From positions 149,566,199-149,630,198 of the forward strand of contig OX235279.1 of assembly GCA_944472155.2 (NCBI GenBank): a stretch of 64,000 nt of DNA. Direction: 5' to 3'. The notes under the pieces were generated by a model. The model did no database searches. It saw nothing but the letters and a program-made list of their open reading frames with translations, and was not told the DNA's origin. This document shows, one piece after another, positions 56,341-64,000 of the stretch. This DNA comes from Trichobilharzia szidati (taxonomy: Eukaryota; Platyhelminthes; Trematoda; Strigeidida; Schistosomatidae). Numbering within the stretch: the first letter of the stretch is position 1; each line of letters begins with the position of its first letter. Position numbers and translations under genes: made by a program.

Positions 56341-56583
56341 AACTTATCTTTTAACCAACGTCATCTTGAAAGTGAATGGGAGAAGATAGAGAATGAATTA
56401 ACAAGAGAGCGTGGTTTATGGGGTAGGATTACACCGGATCCATTAGCTAAATGGGAACTTGATCCAACTGAAGGTCCATTAAGAATGCGAAAACGTATGA
56501 TCTTAAATAACTCGTTTTATTTACGTTATCCGCATTTACCGAATTATTTAATGCGTTTATTAATTCGTTCACCGGAGGCTAAT
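56341..56583 (+). CDS. WDFY3: WDFY3/Alfy homologue, linker exon before the PH-BEACH domain
   Basis: A 243-bp exon (81 codons, phase 0 at both ends) between ttttag| and aat|gtaagt. It encodes NLSFNQRHLESEWEKIENEL, then TRERGLWGRITPDPLAKWELDPTEGPLRMRKRM, FYLRYPHLPNY and RSPEAN. The block with ERGLWG...KWxLDxTEGPxRMRKxM, followed by YPYVP-like residues, is a hallmark of the segment before the PH-BEACH domain in WDFY3-type proteins. The exon fits no other family I know. Upstream exons, expected to encode some 1,600 residues after the N-terminal part, are not seen in 53065-56340. Confidence 0.93.
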
Positions 56584-56635
56584 GTAAGTAACTATTTGTT
56601 TGTGTATTTTTTCCTGTAATTTCTTTATATATACA

Positions 56636-56655
56636 TATATATATATATATATATA
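56636..56655. repeat. (TA)n microsatellite
   Basis: Intronic TA run next to a SINE tail. Confidence 0.85.
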
Positions 56656-56664
56656 ATTCTTTTA

Positions 56665-56872
56665 CGTTTCTAGTGGAACATAGGGCCTCAAGATAGCGAC
56701 TTGAAGTTTTAGTAGCAGTGGTGTTTAATTTTTTTCGGGTTGGGGTTGCTAGCCTCATACCGAACCTTCCGTTTCTACCAGTCTTATTAATAGCTTGTCG
56801 AGGTAAACGGGTACGTCGGCCGAGGATCGAACCCGGACCACCTGCATGGCTGTGCCGCCGACGCATATATAT
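56665..56872 (-). mobile_element. tRNA-derived SINE, copy 5
   Basis: Minus strand: head tgcgtcggcggcaca, B-box-like gggttcgatcctcgg (56822-56836), body ggtatgaggctagcaacccc, tail ggccctatgttccactagaa (56670-56689). Inserted in the intron after the 56341-56583 exon. Confidence 0.8.
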
Positions 56873-57480
56873 ACATAAATATTCATGAATTGTCTTCAAC
56901 TTCGATAGTCAACAATCGTAAACGTAACTCTTTACCTAGAGATGATCAGATGCACTCGATTTTATTTACAAGCAATTACTGATACCTATTCTAGTTAGCA
57001 ATTGACTCACAGAACTAGCGTCTCACAGCCCAAGGAGCCTAGTGGATAACACTTTGAGTAGATGAGTACTGGGTCCGAGTCTTAATCATAATAATAATAG
57101 TGGAGCTTTACTTCAGACATAATGCAGAAGTTTTCAGCGTACTTAGTTGCAAAATATTTCCCTATACTACAGGATTTACGTGTAAAGTAATAATTTGAAG
57201 TATGTTATGCGACGTAGTGTTGTTACATTTGAAGAGAGAATCAATTCTGTACATATTTTCTTCATTTCTTTCAAGAAATGTACAGGATGATAAGTAACAA
57301 TTATCACTATGATATAATACGGGTGCGGTGTAGACATGATGGCATTAACGATGAGTAAGGACTGTGTGAGCATCATAATGCATATGAAGGGTATGACGTA
57401 AACAGTGCTGAATAACTAACAGTAGTAGACTCATGTAGAAAGGTGGTTAAATCTAAAACGTTTGGAATTAAGATTTTTCA
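56873..57480. other. Intron
   Basis: No exon or named repeat seen. Confidence 0.5.
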
Positions 57481-57489
57481 ATGAAACAA

Positions 57490-57975
57490 ATATAGGGGAG
57501 ATGGCTAAACCCTGATTCCAAACCTTCAACGACTGGCGTATGAAGCTCACTGGAGCTCACCGGCAGACGTATAGACAAAGGGCTTGTTGGATGTCCTGGA
57601 TGTCTGGCCCCATTCAAAAAGGCGTATGAACCGAACTCCGGTCACCGGCTGCCAATGGATAGTGGACTCCCTACTCCACTCCTACTGCCTTGTAGGTCAC
57701 ACTTGGTTGTGTAAAGGCTAGAGCTGCACTCCCAAACAAAAGGCCGAGCGATTCTGGGGACATCACTCGTACCAAATTCCCATGAAACTTCATGAACTCT
57801 CTCACAAACGAGTGCCTGGGGCTACAAACTGTCTACGGACTCCGTCTGTGGAACAAGAATTGGATAACCCTGTCGCAAAACCTTGCATCAGATCGCCGCG
57901 CCTGGGCAGCGATGATTCGAGATGTTCATGAAGCTGGCTCATCCTCCCGTAGGAGATAGCCGAAGTAAAGTAAGT
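57490..57975 (+). pseudogene. Non-LTR retrotransposon 3' end
   Basis: The last codons read DWITLSQNLASDRRAWAAMIRDV, then HEAGSSSRR and a stop at about 57958. This is the usual C-terminus of a LINE reverse transcriptase (LAxDRxxWRxxVRDV). A (GTAA)n-type end follows at 57966-57980. A more degraded relative lies at 31799-32200. Catalytic parts are absent. Confidence 0.65.
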
Positions 57976-57980
57976 AAGTA

Positions 57981-58679
57981 ATGAAACAAATAGTAAGAGA
58001 GAGAGAGAGAGCAGAAGAACAGCGGAATAGGGATATAAAGTTTCCTTATATATATCTGTATATATATATATACATCGGCCGATGGAAACTAACAATGGAA
58101 TCCAGGATGTGCTTTTTGTCCTGTTAGAGACTAGTCAGGTGGATGTAGCTGCACATCCTCAGTGCTGAGTGATGGTATTCCCACTGGAACTTTAACTGAG
58201 CACTTGTCGAAACATTATGGAGTAAGTTACTGTACGTTAGTCTCCAGACGTCGTCGAAGCATCCGTACTAGGAGCCGGCATGTCAACAGAGACGGAGTAC
58301 TTGGGTCTAACACAACCAATCAACGGGGAATGCTGATTAATCCAAAATGGAATGTTCCCTATATTTATCTAATAAACATACGTGCCACCACATCGCTCAA
58401 GTTTTTACACATACATTCAAATAGAAAACTATGGTATTCTGTGTAAGCCTACTAATTAGGCAATAATTATTTTTATTTGAATACTCAATCAAATATTCAG
58501 TTTTAACGAGTATTATGATATCGTATATCTTGTGTTTAGGTTTTGTGCTTCCTTATACTCTGTAGCAGGGTGTACTTATAACCATAAAATAATTGATATA
58601 TCCACTTTCACACTCGAAATCATGCCACAAAGTGTTCCAGTCAAAGACATTACCGTCGAACAATATTGTTGTTTGGTGT
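57981..58679. other. Intron
   Basis: (GA)n at 57995-58010 and (TA)n near 58062-58072. A 94-codon plus frame (58162-58446) has no domain or splice support. Confidence 0.5.
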
Positions 58680-58985
58680 GAGAACAAATACTCGCCGTGG
58701 ATGACATTGGCTGTTGTTCGCGCCATATCATGAGTTTGTAAAAATTGGAATTCATGGGCCATTGGATCGGGTCCCAGTGGCTTAACGGTCTACGAGCTTG
58801 CCTTGTAACCGCAAGGTCCTGGCTTTGAACCCGTGTGGCGGGTGCGTACTGTTGAGAAGAGTTCTAAACTAGGACGAACCAGCTGTCCAGTACTCTCAGC
58901 TTGTTTTTCAATCGTTCTCTAACCGATGTCAGCTCATGATGAAGTCAAGTAACCAATCAAATCAAATCCCTGCAAACCAATAAAT
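58680..58985 (+). mobile_element. Sm-alpha-like repeat with decayed hammerhead
   Basis: Near full length: gtgagaacaaatactcgcc, gtcccagtggcttaacggtc (A-box-like), a changed B box (ctggctttgaaccc), then gcgtactgttgagaagagttctaaactaggacgaacc where the CTGANGA strand is disrupted and GAAA reads GAAC. The tail aaatccctgcaaaccaataa ends just before the polypyrimidine tract of the next exon. Confidence 0.75.
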
Positions 58986-59035
58986 ATTTGTTTACTAAGC
59001 ATTTCCAATCTTTACTTTTTCTTCTTCTTTTACAG

Positions 59036-59471
59036 CACTATTATCCGTATACATTAACACCAGGAAAGTCGAAGAAACCTCGAAGTCGAGATAGTAAATT
59101 ATACTTCCTCAATTATAAATCAAAAAGTTTACTGCATGAAGATTATGGTCCTTTAGCACCATGGATACCGTTCACTAAATCAATGAAAGTAGAAGATATT
59201 GACAAAAGTCTACAAGAAGAAAAAGAAGTCGAGGTTGAAGAAGAAGATGCAGAGAATGATGAAGCAACAGAAACAGCATCCGATGGAGGCATTGATACAA
59301 CAGATCATACTGATGAGACTTGCTTTTATGGATCAAAGTTAAGAGGATCTGTAGTAGATCAACAAGGAAAGAGTGCAGACAGTGAAGTTATACAAGAATG
59401 CAAGAATACCATACTGGGGGATGGTGAATTCACTGTAGTGAGTCGGCCATTAGTTCCAGAAGACATTGAAT
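59036..59471 (+). CDS. WDFY3: WDFY3/Alfy homologue, acidic linker exon
   Basis: A 436-bp exon between cttttacag| and gaat|gtacgt, starting in phase 0 (HYYPYTLTPGKSKKPRSRDSK) and ending one base into a codon. It gives a basic KSKKPRSR patch, LYFLNYKSKSLL and then a strongly acidic run (EEEKEVEVEEEDAENDEATE; 59212-59276). In human WDFY3 the same place, between the TEGPCRMRK block and the PH domain, also holds a Ser/Glu-rich variable linker with RKPARYRRAISYDSK-like residues. Frame codons after the donor (to 59521) are intron. Confidence 0.85.
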
Positions 59472-60761
59472 GTACGTTTAATAAGGGATATCCATCTATA
59501 TCGGTTTTTATGTTTAATTAGTTAATTTCTAAAGCAATATCGTTTGTAGTTAAGTGTTCTTTTTATCACAGGTTTCTTTAGTTCCACTCCCCAAATATTT
59601 AGATCATAGTGACTGAAAGCATATGACAAAAAAAAACAATGAGCAACACAATACAACATGGGAAATATAGCACTGAATAGTTATTAAAAAATTGTTTAAG
59701 ATTTTCGGAAGGAAAATTCAATCCATCAGACTGGTTTTTATGTGGTGATCGAAATCAGGATATGGAGATACACTATGCGAGGATTTGGACTAACAGCTTC
59801 AGACTCTCTTATTTCGGTAGAGTGTTAAAATGAGAGAAAAGTAATGAAAGATTAACAAAATAAGTCATTATATTTTGTATAAATAACACATATTAGATGA
59901 TTATCGTTAGTCTTATTTCTTTGTGAAAGTTGTTCATACTGATACATTACGATAGCTGGATTGAGGTTTTCAGTGTTTCTGGTAGGAAAGAAGAGGCAAG
60001 AATGGGTGTATTTTCAGTTTTATAAAATTAAAAGTTGTGAACGTTATAACTAGACATAACCAATTAGTGGTAATTTGGTCGGCATCTAGATCTCATAGTT
60101 GAACGCGTTGACTGCTAGAATAGTTACTTGGAGATCTTTGTTTCAAATCTTGGTGCGAAATTACTTTTCATTTATCTTTCAATCATCGTCTATTACATCA
60201 ATAACTTGAACTGAACTTCTAAAATAGAACATTGTATAGACATCCAGCAATTCAAGTCGATACACTTTGTAGAGGCATACATAAATTAGGTTAGAGAAAT
60301 ACAACCGAACTATAATGAAGGAAATGTAAAAGTTTGTGGGAGGGGGATAATGAGGATCTAAATGAATCTCAGAGATCCTGAGGAGTGAATGCATCTTCAC
60401 CATTGTGAACAATTTTGAGTCATATCACCGACAGTCTTTCAAGCATTGCTTCTTAGTATCATGGGCAACCCAGTCAGAGATAATCTATACCCTTCCTTAC
60501 ATGAATCAAACCAAATAGCGACAGACTTCATTGGATTCATGCCATTTTTCCAAACTAATTCTATATCATCACATAGCTGTATTTTAAGCTAAATGCTAGT
60601 GCGTGACAAAAGCCTAATGAAATATTATTATGGTTAGTAAATGCTTATTGAGAGAGAGAGAGAAAGAGGGTGTGTTCATTGACCTCATTCTTCGTGACTT
60701 ATTTTATCTTTTTTCTCTTAACTATTTATTTATTCATTCTTTCTCTCTCCTCTCTTTCAAG
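59472..60761. other. Intron
   Basis: No exon. 60190-60560 (minus) weakly matches the LINE 3' UTR of 39404-39780. (GA)n lies at 60650-60665. It ends in a long pyrimidine tract and ttcaag acceptor. Confidence 0.6.
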
Positions 60762-61593
60762 TATCAAAGACAGCTTCTTTAATTCGTTCCACACGTAATT
60801 CTGTTTGCGTTGAACGCAACAACAATCAACATAAAAAAGAGAATGATGTTATTGATGAATTGATCCCAGCGAATTCACGATCAGTTTCAGAGGAACCTGA
60901 AGAATTAATTCCATACAATGATGTTGTTGTCGTTACCGGTGATGGTGTTGGTGGTGGCGGTGGTATGAACGATGACGCTGATGTTGATGCTGGTGATGTT
61001 GACGGTGATCTTGATCCACTGAAACAATCATTAGATCATCCAGATATGAGTCCACCTTATACTACTACTAATAATAATAATAATCAGACTGGCAACAATA
61101 ACAATAAGCAAACACATATGAATAAAGACAACGCAATCAATACAAATATGCCTAACAATAGTAGTAATCCTATCCAGTCGACAGTAAAAGATTTACCAAA
61201 TCCTGTGAATAATTTTATCAGTATGACTGAAGATAAATTAGCCGGTCATGAAGCAATACTAAGATTATTAGAACCCGGTGAAAGACTGCACGTGATGTAT
61301 CGTTGTGCACGTATTCTTGGTTTAGATATTTACGAAGGTTTATTACTATTTGGTCGTGCACACTTCTATGTCATTGATGGTTATACACTGATAAATACAC
61401 GTGAAATTGTTGCTATAGACTCATTACCATCACATATTATACATGAACCAATTGTACCATCCACAATAATCGGAGCATCAAATAATAATAATAGTAATAC
61501 TAATTCAATAACTCGTTCATCATTCCATCGAATAAATATGAGTTCAAGTGATTTATGGAGTTCAGGAGCTGTTAGTCAGATAGCTGGAAAACA
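60762..61593 (+). CDS. WDFY3: WDFY3/Alfy homologue, exon with start of the PH-BEACH domain
   Basis: An 832-bp exon (acceptor tttcaag|, donor aaaca|gtaagt). Two bases complete the codon left by the previous exon, then LSKTASLIRSTRNSV leads into a long low-complexity linker (Gly/Asp-rich about 60940-61010, Asn-rich about 61066-61160). The conserved part is EDKLAGHEAILRLLEPGERLHVMYRCARI, then LGLDIYEGLLLFGRAHFYVIDGYTLINTREIVAIDSLP and HEPIVPSTI. This is the PH-like fold that precedes BEACH in WDFY3 (EGLLLFGKEHFYVIDGFTM in human). The window's frames do not reach the BEACH domain itself. Confidence 0.95.
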
Positions 61594-61654
61594 GTAAGTT
61601 GATGCATGCAAATATGTGTATGTATGTATGTATGTATATATCTGTCCTATATCC

Positions 61655-61949
61655 AGCTTCACAATTTATTTCAAGTTTGACGACGGATTAATATCAATCA
61701 GAGAACCATTGGTAACCATGGAGTACTTGACAGCTGTTTCGCCCCAACTCTGGACTCCTCATCAGCACGCACCTACGACGCTGATTCAATGATCGAACGC
61801 CGGAACTCAAGATAAGGAAGCCAAGTTCATCAACCATTCACTTACTTGGGCTGAATTCTAACTTCTGTTAATTTGCCATTTTAGCTCAACCGCCAGCCAG
61901 TGTTTATGGGCAAGTATTTGTCCTCACACCCAACCTGGTGGGTCCTAGT
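61655..61949 (-). mobile_element. Sm-alpha-like repeat with partly preserved hammerhead
   Basis: On the minus strand: gtgctgatgaggagtcc (CTGATGA intact but followed by extra bases), ttggggc, gaaacagctgtc (GAAA, stem III and cleavage triplet intact), then aagtactcc. Stem I pairing is reduced. It faces a plus-strand copy at 61950-62210. Confidence 0.7.
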
Positions 61950-62210
61950 GGTTACAACATCGCACTAAGACTTCAAGCAACCTTTTACTGTAGTGAGACA
62001 CTCTTGAGCACCTGATGAACTTTGAAGAGTTAGTTTGTAGCCCCCATATTCAATACTTGGTGGGATTGTGACTGCGTAATGCTGAAGAGTCCCAAACTAG
62101 GATAAAACAGCTGTCCACTATTCCCTGGTTTTCAGCAGTTCTCTAACTGAAATCAATCCGTGATCTAACTTGAAACAAATCAAATCCCTTCAAACCAACT
62201 CGTCAAAGTT
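61950..62210 (+). mobile_element. Sm-alpha-like repeat, hammerhead with one key change
   Basis: The block at 62072-62125 keeps CTGAAGA (position 7 of the core tolerates any base), stem II GTCC/GGAT, stem III ACA-GC-TGT and the GTC cleavage triplet. GAAA reads AAAA, which removes an invariant G. The tail is aaatcaaatcccttcaaaccaac. Confidence 0.75.
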
Positions 62211-62869
62211 CACAATTTATTGTTCTTAAATTATATACATCAAGAAGTATAGGATTATAGGATCTTCGGTTTCAAATCTAAGCAATAATACTGGGAGAAG
62301 CTGCATTCAGACATATCATTCTCTTCCCGGATACGTCGACATGACAAGAAGTAAAGGAAATTCAAATGAATCTAACACACTATGATGATTAAATCGTTTC
62401 TAGTAGATAGAAGGATGTCTGTGAGCCATTTTAGCAACAGTACGGTATGGTGAACACATCATATCCAAGATTGGGTGCAGTGGTTCGGTCGCATTTGTAT
62501 ACTTTCAAAGACCATATAAGCGAGGATTTACGGAATCCGACGATCATAGTTTTTAAAACATTTCAGAGCTAATTCACCCTCATTGAGGAGACACACACTA
62601 TTGAGGGTGATGAGACTCCGGTAAAATGACTAGCAAGAGATCAGATGTCTATCAACTACGAGATCAATGAGTTGACTTCAAGACACACCACTTACTCTAC
62701 TGAAAGACAGCTTTCAGAGCTCTTCGAAGTATAAGAAGGTAGTATTTTTAAGCAATACTGGTAAAGAATGAAAGGGAGTAGGAAAGGAGAACAAAAAAAA
62801 TGGAAAAGGTTACAAATCGTAAAGATGCAGAGAGTGAGTTTTACTCCTTCCCCCAGCTTTTCGTTTTTT

Positions 62870-63098
62870 CTTACATTCTGAGTGTAGCATTGGGCTTAAA
62901 ACTATAAGCTTTGAAATATCAGTACACGTAGTTGTCTTCTCATGGGGTCGAATTTCTAACTTCATATCCCCAACCTGCCCTTTATTCCGGGCTTATAACT
63001 GGCTAGGTGAGATTTAGAAGTGCGTCGTCGAGTAGGAATAGAACTCGGACCTATCTCTTGACCGGCAAGCATTTGACCATAGAACTACTGGCGCACCT
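62870..63098 (-). mobile_element. tRNA-derived SINE, copy 6 (degenerate)
   Basis: Minus strand: tgcgccagtagttctatggtc head, gagttctattcctac in place of the B box, and a tail related to cttatagttttaagcccaat...cactcagaatg. Confidence 0.6.
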
Positions 63099-63167
63099 TT
63101 TATGATGCATATATATATATACATATATATATTACCTAATTAGTTATTTTTCCATTTACATTTTTAG

Positions 63168-63314
63168 ATATTTTAAATTTCCTTATGAAAATATTCAAGG
63201 TGTACAGAAACGGCGTTATTTACTTCATCCAATTGCACTGGAAGTTTTCAATTCAGATGGACGTAATTTTCTATTGGCATTTAGTAAAGGCTTACAAAAT
63301 AAAGTTTATGACTG
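63168..63314 (+). CDS. WDFY3: WDFY3/Alfy homologue, PH-BEACH domain continuation
   Basis: A 147-bp exon between catttttag| and actg|gtaagc. One base completes the glutamine codon from the previous exon, then YFKFPYENIQGVQKRRYLLH, PIALEVFNSDGRNFLLAF and SKGLQNKVYD. It closely follows the human order FAYEDIKEVHKRRYLLQPIAVEVF, SGDGRNYLLAFQKG and RNKVYQ, the end of the PH fold. It ends two bases into a codon. The next exon (expected RFLAVVPSL-like) is not found before 64000. Confidence 0.95.
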
Positions 63315-64000
63315 GTAAGCATAGAACGAATATAATTGTTTGATTCCCTTAGTGTGTGAAATCAGTCTTCCGACTGTTCATATACCACCTGATACACTTA
63401 ATGCATTTCTCTTTATTTCTTTTCCCCTTGTAAATAGAAAAAAAGGCGTCAAGCTTTGAAGTTATGCTAGAGGTGATTTTGTCTGTTAACTTTCCCTCTT
63501 TTTCTGGGTTACTAAGCTAGCTAGGTGAGGTTTGCGAGTGTGTTTATGTGTATTGGTCAAGAATTGAACTCAGACCTCCTGTGAGGCTCACGAGCATTCA
63601 ACCATTAAACGACCGAATCATATTTAATGCATACATATAATCAATGAGCAAAGTTTACTTTTGTCTGTTACCTTTCTCATGAATTGTAGAGAGATACATT
63701 TTATTGATGGCTTAATATATTCCACAGTGACTGCTGACTGTAGTGACACATGTCGCTTAGCTATCAGAAAAAAGGGTATATTAGTCAAATATCAGTTGGA
63801 CATGTTAATGGGCAATTCTCATTTAGTCTGTACTCTTATTATTGTTATTCTGTTAACATAAACGAAGTATTGGTGTGGTTGTGTTCTCTGAACTGAATGG
63901 TTAATTAACAGCCAACAGTCACAACCAGTGATGGTTCAGCGATACGATCCTCCTCAGCCATAGACGTGGTCAGCGGTTCGATTCCCGGCCGGTGCACACC
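63315..64000. other. Intron continuing beyond the window
   Basis: Contains a degenerate minus-strand SINE (about 63445-63620). 63661-63861 is an open frame without family match or correct splice phase support. Confidence 0.5.
63922..64000 (+). mobile_element. tRNA-derived SINE, copy 7, cut by window end
   Basis: agtgatggttcagcgatacg head and a good B box (ggttcgattcccgg at 63974-63987). The body lies outside the window. Confidence 0.65.

Larger units (their letters stand above)
61594..63167. other. Intron with inverted Sm-alpha-like pair
   Basis: Opens with a TATG/TGTA simple repeat (61615-61640) and ends with (TA)n (63109-63131) and acceptor catttttag. 62210-62860 is unassigned. Confidence 0.6.

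Noticed and set aside
63661..63861. Next WDFY3 exon
   Set aside because: The frame lacks the RFLAVVP-like sequence expected after KVYD, and no donor supports it.
1..64000. CRISPR array, bacterial operons, rRNA
   Set aside because: No such structure seen; introns and eukaryotic retroelements dominate.

Overview
The window is AT-rich and intron-rich, and it is crowded with decayed retrotransposons: RTE-type and CR1-type LINEs, Penelope-like elements, a gypsy reverse transcriptase fossil, a tRNA-derived SINE, and pol-III-type repeats with a hammerhead core like that of schistosome Sm-alpha. Together with spliced exons of a conserved animal gene, this points to a trematode nuclear genome, most likely Schistosoma. 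The species cannot be fixed from sequence alone. Two runs of N (23045-23543 and 52565-53064, 499 and 500 bases) divide the window into three contigs.

Contig 1 (1-23044) shows no convincing host exon. It holds RTE fragments (1975-2630, 15905-16865), a 5'-truncated CR1-type LINE with an open 261-codon reverse transcriptase end (7030-8740), a SINE (10050-10275), a dead Penelope-like element (12000-13440), a gypsy fossil (about 14590-15460), and a nested RTE pair. In that pair a plus-strand RTE (18376-21627) lies between two perfect 818-bp direct repeats, which are parts of a minus-strand, internally deleted RTE.

Contig 2 (23544-52564) carries four consecutive minus-strand exons (39303 down to 27199) of the N-terminal third of a WDFY3/Alfy/blue-cheese homologue, with compatible intron phases. 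Its right end is a young head-to-tail array of a Penelope-like element (period 2798-2804 bp; copies at 42485, 45035, 47833 and 50637). Each complete coding unit joins a reverse transcriptase to a C-terminal GIY-YIG endonuclease. The array is preceded by an inverted partial unit (41758-42487) and cut by the gap. Each unit junction holds a hammerhead-ribozyme-like fold.

Contig 3 (53065-64000) carries four plus-strand exons (56341-63314) of the linker and PH-BEACH region of a WDFY3 homologue. N-terminal exons on one strand and C-terminal exons on the other, separated by a gap inside a tandem repeat, suggest one large gene whose contigs are mis-oriented or mis-joined. The roughly 1,600 residues that separate these regions in the human protein are not found in the window. 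Apart from these exons, almost everything recognisable is mobile DNA or intron.
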